Assembly: GCF_024519435.1 (NCBI RefSeq)
Contig: NZ_JALJRZ010000007.1
Location: 124,001 to 188,000 of the forward strand
Direction: 5' to 3'
From: Terrabacter sp. Ter38
GTDB taxonomy: Bacteria; Actinomycetota; Actinomycetes; Actinomycetales; Dermatophilaceae
DNA: 64,000 nucleotides
Shown here: one piece after another, positions 1 to 8,187 of the stretch
Numbering within the stretch: the stretch's first letter is position 1
Layout of the letters: each line of letters opens with the position of its first letter
Notes under the pieces: generated by a model
Told to the model about the DNA's origin: nothing
What the model saw: the letters and a program-made list of their open reading frames with translations, nothing else
Database searches by the model: none
Made by a program: the position numbers and the translations under genes

Positions 1-1919
1 CGTCCTTCAAGGGTGGCGCCGAGAGCTACAAGGGCGGTGCCACGACCGGTGCCACCCTGACAGCCGGTGCGACCGAGATCGACGCGAACCTCCTCAAGCT
101 GCGTGACGGCGCGGGCACGCTCCTCGCGGGCCTGATCCAGCTGCGCGATGGTGCCAAGAAGCTCGACGCGGGGATGGGCGCCCAGGCGCTTCCCGGCTCG
201 CGGGAGCTCGCCACGGGCGCGGGCCAGCTCAAGGACGGCACGTCCAAGCTCCGCGCGGGGGCGGGCGACGCGAAGGACGGCTCGGCCAAGCTGGCCGACG
301 GGGCCAGTCAGGTCGCGGACGGGAACCAGCAGCTGGACGCGGGCGCACAGAAGCTGAGTGGAGGCGCCGCTCGCGTCGACGACGGCGCCGGCCAGGTGGC
401 CGGTGGTCTGCACCTCGTGGGCGAGAATGCGCCGGCCCTGCTGGACGGCCTCGCGCAGGTGGCCGACGGTCTCGACCAGGTCGATGCCGGTCTCACCCAG
501 CTCTACGACGGCATCGGCGGGCTGCCGGACCAGGCGAAGGCGCTGCACGCAGGCATCGCGAAGCTGCGGGCCGGGCTGGGCGACAAGGGCCAGACCGGAA
601 CCCTCATCGACGGCGTCGACCAGATCCGCGGCGGCCTGGCGGAGGCCACCAAGGACGGCGGCAGCCTCGACCAGCTCAAGGGTGGCGTCAACCAGTCCAA
701 GGGCGGGGTCGACCAGTCCAAGGGTGGGGTCGACCAGTCCAAGGGTGGCGTGGACCAGGTCCGCTCCGGCCTCCAGGACGCCCTGAAGCCGGGCAGCGGC
801 ATCGACCAGCTCGACGGTGGAGTGGCGCTGGCCAAGACCACCGACTGTGGCGCGGTGTGCAAGGGGATCCTCGGGCAGGTGCAGGCAGGACTCGGCGACC
901 TCCGGACGAAGACGACCGCCGCAGCCGGTGGGTTGGGATCGGTGTCGGACGGTCTGGGGCAGGTCTCCGGCGGCCTCGGTCAGGTGTCGACGGGCCTGGG
1001 GCAGGTCTCGGGTGGTCTGGGTCTGCTCAAGGGCAAGCTGAGCGACGCGGCCTTCGGGCTCGCCAAGGTCGAGTGCGGCCTGAGCAACGCGACGCTCAAG
1101 GGGATCTGTGATCCCACGGTGCCCGGTCTGCTCGAGGGCGCCGACCTCGTCGACGCCGGCGTGTCGACGCTCGTCGACGGCGTCGTCACGAAGGTCCAGG
1201 GCGGCATCGGCAGCCCGACCGACACGGCGAAGAACCGGACGCTGCGCGGGGGTGTCAACGACCTCCAGTACGGCGTGGACCTCCTCGGTCTCGGTGGCCT
1301 CGACCTGCTCGACGCCATCGACCAGCTCACCGTCGGGGCCGACCAGGTGCACGGCGGCACGTCGCAGGTCTCCCAGGGCGCCAAGGACCTCGGTGCGGGC
1401 GCTTCGAAGCTCGCCGACGGCTCGAGCCAGGTCGCCACGGGTGCGGGTCAGCTCGATGCCGGCGTCGGCAAGCTCGCGGACGGAGCGGGGCAGCTCGACG
1501 ACGGCGCGGGCAAGCTCAGTGACGGCGCCGGTCAGCTGTCCGACGGTCTTGCCGACGCGGCGGACGGCACGAGCCAGCTCGCCGCCGGCCTGACCGACGC
1601 CGCGGCCGGCGCGCCACAGCTCAAGGACGGCGCGCAGCGTCTCTCCGACGAGGGCACGAAGAAGCTCGTCGCGGCCGGCAAGGCCACCGCGGCGGACTAC
1701 GGCGAGAAGTACGCGGTCATCGAGGTCGGTGCCCAGCGGGCGAAGGCCGAGGGGATGGCGTACGGGGCCCCCGCGGGTGCCATGGGCGCCACGGCGTACT
1801 CCTACGAGCTCGCCGGTGTCGATGGGCAGGCCTCGGCGAACCTGGGTCGGACCGCGGCTGCAGCCGCTGTGTTCGGCCTCGCCGGAGGCGCGGTCCTGCT
1901 GCGGCGCCGCTTCCCCTGA
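1..1919 (+). CDS. Heptad-repeat (xxxLxxG) membrane-anchored protein, 5' truncated
   Basis: The frame is open from base 3, so the start lies upstream of the window. Almost the whole visible protein consists of seven-residue units with Leu and, three residues on, Gly (for example KLADGASQVADG). This is typical of X-X-X-Leu-X-X-Gly repeat proteins, often annotated with the YhgE/Pip group. Such repeats probably form long coiled or fibrous stalks. Two short Cys-containing stretches (DCGAVC and VECGLSNATLKGIC) interrupt the repeats and could form disulfides outside the cell. The C-terminus has one hydrophobic segment followed by RRR, fitting a single membrane anchor with a cytoplasmic tail. The function is unknown. 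The N-terminal half, needed to tell a YhgE/Pip transporter-like protein from a surface protein, is missing. A strong hairpin terminator follows. Confidence 0.8.
   Translation, partial: SFKGGAESYKGGATTGATLTAGATEIDANLLKLRDGAGTLLAGLIQLRDGAKKLDAGMGAQALPGSRELATGAGQLKDGTSKLRAGAGDAKDGSAKLADGASQVADGNQQLDAGAQKLSGGAARVDDGAGQVAGGLHLVGENAPALLDGLAQVADGLDQVDAGLTQLYDGIGGLPDQAKALHAGIAKLRAGLGDKGQTGTLIDGVDQIRGGLAEATKDGGSLDQLKGGVNQSKGGVDQSKGGVDQSKGGVDQVRSGLQDALKPGSGIDQLDGGVALAKTTDCGAVCKGILGQVQAGLGDLRTKTTAAAGGLGSVSDGLGQVSGGLGQVSTGLGQVSGGLGLLKGKLSDAAFGLAKVECGLSNATLKGICDPTVPGLLEGADLVDAGVSTLVDGVVTKVQGGIGSPTDTAKNRTLRGGVNDLQYGVDLLGLGGLDLLDAIDQLTVGADQVHGGTSQVSQGAKDLGAGASKLADGSSQVATGAGQLDAGVGKLADGAGQLDDGAGKLSDGAGQLSDGLADAADGTSQLAAGLTDAAAGAPQLKDGAQRLSDEGTKKLVAAGKATAADYGEKYAVIEVGAQRAKAEGMAYGAPAGAMGATAYSYELAGVDGQASANLGRTAAAAAVFGLAGGAVLLRRRFP
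675..758 (+). repeat. Four tandem 21-bp units inside the heptad-repeat gene
   Basis: Four consecutive units of 21 bp, each encoding a variant of SKGGVDQ, differ by only a few bases. The near identity at DNA level suggests recent slippage or unequal recombination expanding the heptad array. A looser array of GLGQVSGG-type units follows at about 952-1020. Confidence 0.85.
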
Positions 1920-1933
1920 CGGCAGTGTGACGA

Positions 1934-1968
1934 CGGCGGCCACGGATCCCTCGGGTCCGTGGCCGCCG
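1934..1968. terminator. Hairpin terminator between converging genes
   Basis: A perfect 13-bp stem (1934-1946 with 1956-1968) with a 9-nt loop sits between two convergent genes. There is no clear U-tract, as is common in actinobacteria. It could serve both strands. Confidence 0.7.
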
Positions 1969-1970
1969 CC

Positions 1971-2034
1971 GTGTCGGGACGCCCTCGTGTAGGGACGCCC
2001 TCGTGTCGGGACGCCCTCGTGTCGGGACGCCGTC
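1971..2034. repeat. 16-bp tandem repeat, four copies, intergenic
   Basis: The unit GTGTCGGGACGCCCTC is repeated four times head to tail. Copy two has one change (TAGGG) and copy four has one change (CCGTC). It lies just after the terminator in the convergent intergenic space. No function is evident; it is a likely variable-number locus. Confidence 0.9.
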
Positions 2035-2052
2035 GTCGCCGGGCCGAAGCCG

Positions 2053-2874
2053 TCAGGCGGGCTTGTGGCACACGAAGATCGCCGTGCCGGGAATGACGCG
2101 CCCGCGCAACGGAGACCATCCGCCCCACGGCTCGTCGTGTCCCTCCGGCCACTCAGGCTCGACGAGGTCGACGAGGACGAGCCCGGCCGCGGTGATCTCC
2201 CGCACCCGGTCGCCCACCGTCCGGTGGTGCTCGACGTAGGTCGCGTGGCCCTCGTCGTCCTGCTCGACGTAGGGCGTGCGGTCGAAGTAGGAGTGGCGCG
2301 CCGTCAGGCCGGCGGGCCCGGGGTCGTCGGGGAACGCCCAGCGCACCGGATGGGTCGTCGAGAAGACGAAGTGCCCACCGGGGCGCAGCACGCGGGCAGC
2401 CTCCGCCATGACGACGTCGGAGTCCGCGACGAAGGGCACGACGCCGTATGCCGTGAAGACGGTATCGAAGGACGCGTCGGCGAAGGGGAGGGCGCGTCCG
2501 TCGCACTGGGCGAAGGGCACGGGCGTCGCCGCGTCCGGGCCGTCGCCGAGTGCCGCGTTGACGGCCATGCCCGTCGCGACCATGCCGGCCGACAGGTCCG
2601 TGGCCACGACGGTGGCGCCGTGGGCCGCGAGCCAGCGGGAGCACTGCCCCGAGCCGGCGCCGATCTCGAGGACGACCTGGCCGGCCGGGTCCCCGAGCAG
2701 CCGCGCATCCTCCTCGCGCAACCGCTCCGGCCCCCAGACGAAGTCCGTGTCGCCGAGGAACGACCCGTGCTCGACGTAGTACGACGCCGCCTCCCCGTCC
2801 CACCAGGTGCGGTTCGCGGCGGCCGTCTCGTCCGGGGGAGCGGGACGACGGGTGGCCTCGGTGGGCGTGCTCAC
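2053..2874 (-). CDS. Class I SAM-dependent methyltransferase
   Basis: The 273-residue product carries the Rossmann SAM-binding motif LEIGAGSGQCSRWL, the acidic loop ATDLS and a post-motif region typical of Methyltransf_11/25 enzymes. The methyl acceptor is unknown; the protein is soluble with no signal peptide. The GTG at 2874 was chosen because an AGAGAG stretch lies about a dozen bases upstream, and because a longer reading would run into the rpsA promoter. It is divergent from rpsA and converges on the preceding gene. A methyltransferase beside rpsA is seen in related actinobacteria, but a role in ribosome modification would be speculation. Confidence 0.8.
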   Translation of the reverse strand: MSTPTEATRRPAPPDETAAANRTWWDGEAASYYVEHGSFLGDTDFVWGPERLREEDARLLGDPAGQVVLEIGAGSGQCSRWLAAHGATVVATDLSAGMVATGMAVNAALGDGPDAATPVPFAQCDGRALPFADASFDTVFTAYGVVPFVADSDVVMAEAARVLRPGGHFVFSTTHPVRWAFPDDPGPAGLTARHSYFDRTPYVEQDDEGHATYVEHHRTVGDRVREITAAGLVLVDLVEPEWPEGHDEPWGGWSPLRGRVIPGTAIFVCHKPA

Positions 2875-2891
2875 GGCATACGTGCTCTCTT

Positions 2892-2921
2892 TTGACCGGC
2901 TGGTGACAGCGCGGATAGGAT
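2892..2921 (+). promoter_or_regulatory. rpsA promoter
   Basis: TTGACC (2892-2897), an 18-bp spacer and TAGGAT (2916-2921) form a good housekeeping-sigma promoter. It implies an rpsA leader of roughly 120 nt. Confidence 0.7.
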
Positions 2922-3046
2922 TGCCGAGCACATCCGTGTGCGCACGATCAATGTTGCACCTGTCCACAAGGCTTCGAGACGCAGACCGTCAGGTCCGCCG
3001 CCACGAGGTCCCCAATCTAACTGTCCACAATCGGAGTTCCTACTAC

Positions 3047-4558
3047 ATGACTGCCAACACGGTCGAGAAGACCGCGCCTGAGATCGCCATCAACGACATC
3101 GGCTCTCAGGAAGACATCCTTGCGGCGATCGACGCCACCATCAAGGACTTCAACGACGGCGACATCGTCGAGGGTCGCATCGTCAAGGTCGACCGGGACG
3201 AGGTCCTGCTCGACATCGGATACAAGACCGAGGGCGTCATCCCCTCGCGCGAGCTGTCCATCAAGCACGACGTCGACCCGGGCGAGATCGTCAAGGTCGG
3301 TGACGAGGTCGAGGCCCTCGTCCTCCAGAAGGAGGACAAGGAAGGCCGTCTGATCCTGTCCAAGAAGCGTGCGCAGTACGAGCGCGCCTGGGGCACGATC
3401 GAGAAGGTCAAGGAGGAGGACGGCGTCGTCACCGGCACCGTCATCGAGGTCGTCAAGGGTGGTCTCATCCTCGACATCGGCCTCCGCGGCTTCCTGCCCG
3501 CCTCGCTCGTCGAGATGCGCCGTGTCCGCGACCTCCAGCCGTACGTCGGCAAGGAGATCGAGGCCAAGATCATCGAGCTCGACAAGAACCGCAACAACGT
3601 GGTCCTGTCGCGCCGTGCCTGGCTCGAGCAGACGCAGTCCGAGGTGCGCACGACGTTCCTCAAGGAGCTCCAGAAGGGCCAGGTCCGTTCGGGCGTCGTG
3701 TCCTCCATCGTCAACTTCGGTGCGTTCGTGGACCTCGGCGGCGTCGACGGTCTCGTCCACGTCTCCGAGCTGTCGTGGAAGCACATCGACCACCCGTCCG
3801 AGGTCGTCGAGGTCGGCACCGAGGTCACCGTCGAGGTGCTCGACGTCGACATGGACCGTGAGCGTGTCTCCCTGTCGCTGAAGGCGACGCAGGAGGACCC
3901 GTGGCAGCACTTCGCTCGCACGCACGCCATCGGCCAGGTCGTCCCCGGCAAGGTCACCAAGCTCGTCCCGTTCGGTGCGTTCGTGCGCGTCGAGGACGGC
4001 ATCGAGGGCCTCGTCCACATCTCCGAGCTGGCCGAGCGCCACGTGGAGCTGCCGGAGCAGGTCGTCAACGTCGGCGACGAGATCTTCGTCAAGGTCATCG
4101 ACATCGACCTCGAGCGCCGTCGCATCTCGCTGTCGCTCAAGCAGGCCAACGACCAGGCCGTCGCTGCGTCGGAGTTCGACCCGACGCTCTACGGCATGGC
4201 CGCCGAGTACGACGAGCAGGGCAACTACAAGTACCCCGAGGGCTTCGACTCGGAGACGAACGAGTGGCTCGAGGGCTTCGACGCCCAGCGTGAGAAGTGG
4301 GAGCGTCAGTACGCCGACGCCCACGCTCGCTGGGAGGCCCACAAGGCCCAGGTCGACGCCGCGACGAAGGCCGACGCCGAGGCTGCGGCCAACGCCGGCT
4401 CCGCGACGTCGTACTCGTCCGCGACCGGTGACGTGGCCGAGGCCGCTGACGCCGACCGTGGCGAGCGCGCCCCGCGCAACGCCCCGGCACCCGTCGAGGG
4501 CACCCTGGCCTCGGACGAGGCGCTCGCCGCGCTTCGCGAGAAGCTGACGGGCAACTGA
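3047..4558 (+). CDS. rpsA: 30S ribosomal protein S1
   Basis: The 503-residue product holds four S1 RNA-binding repeats. They begin near residues 35, 120, 205 and 292 and include the typical motifs NFGAFVDLGGVDGLVHVSEL and PFGAFVRVEDGIEGLVHISE. S1 binds mRNA on the small ribosomal subunit and helps initiation on structured leaders. Four repeats, rather than the six of E. coli, is the normal actinobacterial form. The ATG at 3047 is preceded by GGAG at about 10 nt. The C-terminal ~90 residues are acidic and alanine-rich without S1 folds, as in relatives. The gene is single, with its own promoter and terminator. coaE, usually next door, is here 16.6 kb downstream. Confidence 0.98.
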   Translation: MTANTVEKTAPEIAINDIGSQEDILAAIDATIKDFNDGDIVEGRIVKVDRDEVLLDIGYKTEGVIPSRELSIKHDVDPGEIVKVGDEVEALVLQKEDKEGRLILSKKRAQYERAWGTIEKVKEEDGVVTGTVIEVVKGGLILDIGLRGFLPASLVEMRRVRDLQPYVGKEIEAKIIELDKNRNNVVLSRRAWLEQTQSEVRTTFLKELQKGQVRSGVVSSIVNFGAFVDLGGVDGLVHVSELSWKHIDHPSEVVEVGTEVTVEVLDVDMDRERVSLSLKATQEDPWQHFARTHAIGQVVPGKVTKLVPFGAFVRVEDGIEGLVHISELAERHVELPEQVVNVGDEIFVKVIDIDLERRRISLSLKQANDQAVAASEFDPTLYGMAAEYDEQGNYKYPEGFDSETNEWLEGFDAQREKWERQYADAHARWEAHKAQVDAATKADAEAAANAGSATSYSSATGDVAEAADADRGERAPRNAPAPVEGTLASDEALAALREKLTGN

Positions 4559-4588
4559 CGCTAGTCACTGCTCGGAGCGACCCGCTCT

Positions 4589-4625
4589 GAAAGAGCCCCG
4601 GACCCCAGTGGTCCGGGGCTCTTTC
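4589..4625 (+). terminator. rpsA terminator
   Basis: A perfect 16-bp stem (4589-4604 with 4610-4625) with a 5-nt loop; the 3' arm ends in CTCTTTC. It lies 30 bp after the rpsA stop codon. Confidence 0.9.
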
Positions 4626-4804
4626 GCGCCCCGCGTCTCAGGATGCAAGAAGGCTAAGAACTCATTTCCGACTGAATCACTAGGAATTAAGAGTTGGACG
4701 AGAGCGTCGTGGCCCGCGAATTACCTTGCGGCACAGACAAACCGGTGTCGTTGGGTGTGGTGGAAGGGCCCGGCGCACCGAGGAGAAAGCACGCATTTCG
4801 ACGA
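4626..4804. other. Gene-free, relatively A+T-rich stretch upstream of the sulfur operon
   Basis: No credible gene is seen here. Bases 4640-4700 are markedly richer in A+T than the surrounding DNA (for example ACTAGGAATTAAGAG). This is a plausible place for activator or repressor binding upstream of the TTGACG promoter. No recognisable operator was identified. Confidence 0.5.
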
Positions 4805-4834
4805 TTGACGGGCTGCCCAGCGCCTTCGTAGTGT
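4805..4834 (+). promoter_or_regulatory. Promoter of the sulfur-salvage operon
   Basis: TTGACG (4805-4810), an 18-bp spacer and TAGTGT (4829-4834). The predicted start of transcription, near 4841, falls at the first base of the SAM-IV aptamer, which supports both calls. Confidence 0.7.
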
Positions 4835-4842
4835 CGTCGACA

Positions 4843-4956
4843 GGTCAAGAGTTCCAGCCTCAAGCCCCGGCTCGCTGGACAGCAACCCTCCACCGCGGCG
4901 GGGTGCTCCGGGTGAGGACCAGGCCGTCGCCAGCAGGCGACGGCAAGCGCGGGCTC
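4843..4956 (+). ncRNA. SAM-IV riboswitch
   Basis: The segment matches the actinobacterial SAM-IV aptamer in order: GGTC (closing with GACC at 4917-4920), the CAAGCCCCGGCTCGCTGG arm, the core GCAACCCTCCACCGCGG, GGGGTGCTCCGGGTGA, a perfect 8-bp hairpin (4924-4931 with 4936-4943), and the conserved tail CAAGCGCGGG. SAM-IV aptamers bind S-adenosylmethionine and normally switch off sulfur-amino-acid genes when SAM is plentiful. Only a leader peptide and the ABC/monooxygenase operon lie downstream, so that operon is the presumed target. Confidence 0.93.
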
Positions 4957-4988
4957 GACGTGGTCGGGTCCAGGACCGAGGAGCCGAC

Positions 4989-5072
4989 ATGGCGCGCACG
5001 ACGAGCACCCGCCTGGTGCTCCGCCGCCACGTCGACCTGCTCCGCGTGTCCAGCGCGCTCTGTCGTCCCTGA
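4989..5072 (+). CDS. 27-residue leader peptide of the sulfur-salvage operon
   Basis: A short gene lies 32 nt after the SAM-IV aptamer. It has a strong GAGGAG ribosome site 5 nt before the ATG and a TGA stop at 5070. Its C-terminal half reads RRHVDLLRVSSALCRP. This closely resembles the small putative leader peptides annotated upstream of sulfate, sulfite and cysteine genes in Streptomyces and relatives, with a basic segment, HVDL and a late cysteine. The single Cys is the third residue from the end, where a stalled ribosome could report Cys-tRNA supply. It is followed by 158 nt with potential hairpins before the permease start. A role in attenuation is inferred. Confidence 0.75.
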   Translation: MARTTSTRLVLRRHVDLLRVSSALCRP

Positions 5073-5175
5073 CGACGTCCTGGCCGCCGAGACCTCGGTC
5101 GGCCGGTCGGTGCCCGTGGCGCAGCGGTGACCCCGCAGCGCCCGGTCGCCAGCACGCACCCCCGCAGCCGCCGCC

Positions 5176-5205
5176 GCACCCTGCCACCCGTCCGGTGGCG
5201 GGTGC
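5176..5205 (+). promoter_or_regulatory. Hairpin just before the permease start (possible attenuator)
   Basis: GCACCC-T-GCCACC pairs with GGTGGC-GGGTGC (12 bp with one bulged T, 5-nt loop), ending about 15 nt before the AGGAG ribosome site. No U-tract follows, so translation control, Rho-dependent control or no role are all possible. Confidence 0.45.
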
Positions 5206-5230
5206 CGAGCCATCCTTCCAGGAGCCTCAC

Positions 5231-6316
5231 GTGCCATCCCTCTCCACGGTCCGGCGCTCAGCGCCGCCGACCACCACAGCGTCACCGTCCTCCTCGGCGC
5301 CTCCGGCCGCTGAGCCCACGCGGCCGCCGGCCGCGTCGATCTCCGCCACCTCGGCTGCCTCGGAGCCGGCAGCCCACTCGGTCCCGCTCTCCGGAGGCGG
5401 GGCCGTCCTCACCGTCGTCCCGCGGCGCAACCGCTGGACCTGGGTCGGCGTCGCCGGTGTCGGACTGCTCGTGGCGATGTTCGTCAACGGCCTCGTCACC
5501 AACCCCGGTTGGGACTGGCCCACCTTCGGTCGCTACTTCGCGACCGAGACGGTCGTCCGGGCCCTCGGCACGACGATCCAGCTCACGGTCCTCGGGACCG
5601 TGGCCGGCTTCGCCCTGGGGCTCGTCCTCGCGGCGATGCGTCTCTCGTCCAACGCGTTCCTGCGGACCGTGGCGTGGGCCTACATCTGGGCGTTCCGGTC
5701 GATCCCGCTCATCGTGCAGCTGCTCTTCTGGTTCAACATCGCCTACCTCTACCAGACCATCAGCGTCGGCGTCCCGTTCGGCCCGTCCTTCGCCAGCGTC
5801 GAGACCAACGACCTCCTCGGGGCCCTCGGCGCGGCCGTGCTCGGCCTCGCCCTGCACCAGGCGGCCTACGCGGCGGAGATCATCCGCGGAGGCATCCTCT
5901 CCGTCGACGAGGGGCAGCGCGAAGCGGCATCGGCGCTGGGCATCCCGCGGCGCCGTCAGCTCACGAGGATCGTGCTGCCGCAGGCGATGCGCTCGATCCT
6001 GCCCAACGCGGCCAACGAGGTGATCAGCCTCTTCAAGGGCACCTCGATCGTCTCGGTCCTCGCGATCCCGGAGCTCTTCTACCAGGTCCAGGTCATCTAC
6101 GGCCGCAACTCCCGGGTCGTGCCGCTGCTGCTCGTGGCGACCGTCTGGTACATCATCCTCACGACGCTCCTGTCCATCGGGCAGTACTACGTCGAGCGGC
6201 ACTTCGCCCGAGGCAGTGCGCGGTCCCTGCCGCCCACACCGCTCCAGCGGCTCCGGGCCCGGTGGGCCGGCATCGCGACCCAGGCAGCGCGACGTCCCGA
6301 GGCGGTCGGCCGGTGA
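5231..6316 (+). CDS. Amino-acid-type ABC transporter permease
   Basis: This 361-residue inner-membrane protein belongs to the HisM/GlnP/TcyL polar-amino-acid permease family. A Pro/Ala/Ser-rich cytoplasmic N-terminus of about 70 residues precedes the transmembrane helices. The EAA-like loop [20 protein letters not shown] contacts the ATPase. The GTG at 5231 is preceded by AGGAG at 7 nt. The stop codon overlaps the ATPase start (GTGA), so the two are translationally coupled. It is the only permease in the operon, implying a homodimeric channel. The upstream SAM-IV aptamer and leader peptide suggest import of a sulfur-bearing amino acid such as cystine, an S-substituted cysteine or an amino-sulfonate. 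The substrate itself cannot be read from the sequence. Confidence 0.9.
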   Translation: MPSLSTVRRSAPPTTTASPSSSAPPAAEPTRPPAASISATSAASEPAAHSVPLSGGGAVLTVVPRRNRWTWVGVAGVGLLVAMFVNGLVTNPGWDWPTFGRYFATETVVRALGTTIQLTVLGTVAGFALGLVLAAMRLSSNAFLRTVAWAYIWAFRSIPLIVQLLFWFNIAYLYQTISVGVPFGPSFASVETNDLLGALGAAVLGLALHQAAYAAEIIRGGILSVDEGQREAASALGIPRRRQLTRIVLPQAMRSILPNAANEVISLFKGTSIVSVLAIPELFYQVQVIYGRNSRVVPLLLVATVWYIILTTLLSIGQYYVERHFARGSARSLPPTPLQRLRARWAGIATQAARRPEAVGR

Positions 6317-7074
6317 CCGCCGCCGTCGACCTCCGCGGCGTCACGAAGTCGTTCGGGGCCCACCGGGTGCTCGACGACGTCGACCTCGAACTGGCCGAGG
6401 GCACCGTCACGGTCGTCCTCGGACCGTCGGGGTCGGGCAAGTCCACGCTGCTGCGCACCATCAACCACCTCGAGAAGATCGACCGGGGCCAGGTCCGGGT
6501 CAACGGCACGCTCATCGGCTACCGCCGGGTGGGCGACCGCCTGCACGAGCTGCCCGAGCGCGACATCCTGCGCCAGCGCAGCCGCATCGGCTTCGTCTTC
6601 CAGCAGTTCAACCTCTTCCCGCACCTCACCGTGCTCGAGAACGTCGTCGAGGCACCGGTGTCGGCGCAGCACCGCAAGCGCTCCGAGGTCGAGGTCGAGG
6701 CCAGGACGCTCCTGGAGCGAGTCGGTCTGGCGGACAAGGCTGCTGCCTACCCGCGCCAGCTCTCCGGTGGTCAGCAGCAGCGGGTCGCCATCGCCCGTGC
6801 CCTCGCGCTGCAGCCCGACGTCATCCTCTTCGACGAGCCGACCTCGGCCCTCGACCCCGAGCTCGTCGGCGAGGTCCTCGCCGTCATCAAGGAGCTGGCC
6901 CGCGACGGGGCCACTCTCGTCGTCGTGACGCACGAGGTCGGCTTCGCCCGCGAGGTCGCCGACACCGTCGTCTTCCTCGACGGCGGGCGCGTCGTCGAGC
7001 AGGGACCGCCCGAGCAGGTCATCGACCACCCCACCCACGAACGCACCCGAGCCTTCCTCGACCGCGTCCTCTGA
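6313..7074 (+). CDS. Amino-acid-type ABC transporter ATP-binding protein
   Basis: The 253-residue ATPase has Walker [10 protein letters not shown] (residues 37-45), the signature LSGGQQQR, Walker B VILFDEP, D-loop SALDP and switch His in [10 protein letters not shown]. It is of the GlnQ/TcyN type. A roughly 15-residue insertion ([20 protein letters not shown]) lies between Walker A and the Q-loop. It starts at a GTG overlapping the permease stop by 4 nt. It energises the importer made with the preceding permease and the two binding proteins that follow. Confidence 0.95.
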   Translation: MTAAVDLRGVTKSFGAHRVLDDVDLELAEGTVTVVLGPSGSGKSTLLRTINHLEKIDRGQVRVNGTLIGYRRVGDRLHELPERDILRQRSRIGFVFQQFNLFPHLTVLENVVEAPVSAQHRKRSEVEVEARTLLERVGLADKAAAYPRQLSGGQQQRVAIARALALQPDVILFDEPTSALDPELVGEVLAVIKELARDGATLVVVTHEVGFAREVADTVVFLDGGRVVEQGPPEQVIDHPTHERTRAFLDRVL

Positions 7075-7153
7075 CGCCACCACCGACCACCCACACCCCA
7101 GGCCGCACCGGCCATCCATGACTCGCACCCTCCGGGTGCCGAGAGGAGTCCTC

Positions 7154-8158
7154 ATGCCCACACGTCCCCACGCCGTCCACCGCCCGACGACGTATGCCGT
7201 CACCGTCCTCGCGGTCGCCACCGCCGTCGCGCTCTCCGCCTGCTCCGGAGCAGCCGAGGCCAGCTCGGGCGGTCCGGCCGGCTCGACCGCGCAGGCGGGC
7301 CCGGCCGTCAACACCTCGCCGGACCAGAAGCGGATCACGGCCACCAAGGACGAGAAGGCCGCGGCCCTGCTGCCGGCGGCCGTCCGAGAGCGGGGCACCA
7401 TCACGGCCGCCAACGCCGGGGCGGGTGGGGGCACGCCTCCGCTGGTCTTCACGGCCGACGACGACAAGACCGTCATCGGCGTCGAGGTCGACCTCGCGCA
7501 CCTGTTCGCCGACAAGCTGGGACTCAGGGTCGAGACGCCGGCGACCAGCTGGGAGAACGTCTTCCTCGGCATCGACTCAGGTCGCTACGACGTCGCCCTG
7601 ACCAACGTCACGGTCACGGAGGAACGCAAGGAGAAGTACGACTTCGCCACGTACCGCAAGGACGACCTCGCCTTCGAGGCGCCCACGGGTGGCACCTGGA
7701 AGGTCACGAGCGGCAAGGACATCGCCGGCAAGACCATCGCCGTCGGTTCCGGCACCAACCAGGAGAAGATCCTGCTCGACTGGAACGAGGCCAACGTCGA
7801 GGCGGGCCTCGCGCCCGCCGAGGTGAAGTACTTCCAGTCGCAGACGGACTACTACCTGGCCCTGGCGTCGCACCGGATCGACGCGTACTTCGGACCGAAC
7901 CCGAGCGTCGCCTACCACGTCGCCACGGCCGGCCAGACCGAGGCCATCGGCCACTTCTCGGGCGCCGGTGACTCCCTCCAGGGACTCATCGCCGTGCTGA
8001 CGAAGAAGGGCTCCGGTCTCGCCGCGCCCTATGCCGCCGCCATCAACTCGGCGATCGCCGACGGCAGCTACGCGAAGGTGCTCCAGCGCTGGAACCTCAG
8101 CACAGAGGGCCTCGCGAAGTCCGAGATCAACCCGCCCGGCCTGCCCAAGACCGACTGA
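7154..8158 (+). CDS. ABC transporter substrate-binding lipoprotein 1 (SBP family 3)
   Basis: The 334-residue product begins with a lipoprotein signal peptide whose lipobox is ALSAC. The mature part is a family-3 periplasmic-binding fold (amino-acid type) with the motifs VIGVEVDLAHLFADKL, SGRYDVALTNVTVTEERKEK and DAYFGPNPS. AGGAG lies 8 nt before the ATG at 7154. An earlier in-frame ATG (7118) would place a basic stretch before the signal and lacks a ribosome site. The next gene encodes a clear paralogue, so the importer can probably take more than one ligand. Confidence 0.92.
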   Translation: MPTRPHAVHRPTTYAVTVLAVATAVALSACSGAAEASSGGPAGSTAQAGPAVNTSPDQKRITATKDEKAAALLPAAVRERGTITAANAGAGGGTPPLVFTADDDKTVIGVEVDLAHLFADKLGLRVETPATSWENVFLGIDSGRYDVALTNVTVTEERKEKYDFATYRKDDLAFEAPTGGTWKVTSGKDIAGKTIAVGSGTNQEKILLDWNEANVEAGLAPAEVKYFQSQTDYYLALASHRIDAYFGPNPSVAYHVATAGQTEAIGHFSGAGDSLQGLIAVLTKKGSGLAAPYAAAINSAIADGSYAKVLQRWNLSTEGLAKSEINPPGLPKTD

Positions 8159-8187
8159 GCCCCCCACGAACCAGGAGACGAATCGCC

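Noticed and set aside
675-758. Short regular repeats that might suggest a CRISPR array
   Set aside because: The units are contiguous 21-bp coding repeats with no spacers, inside a heptad-repeat gene.
2874-2967. Longer start for the methyltransferase (ATG at 2967)
   Set aside because: It would place 31 non-conserved residues inside the rpsA promoter and lacks a ribosome site.
3017-4342. 441-codon open frame on the minus strand across rpsA
   Set aside because: The plus strand encodes unmistakable S1 repeats. The minus frame has only Asp/Leu/Val-rich low-complexity sequence, a usual shadow at high G+C.
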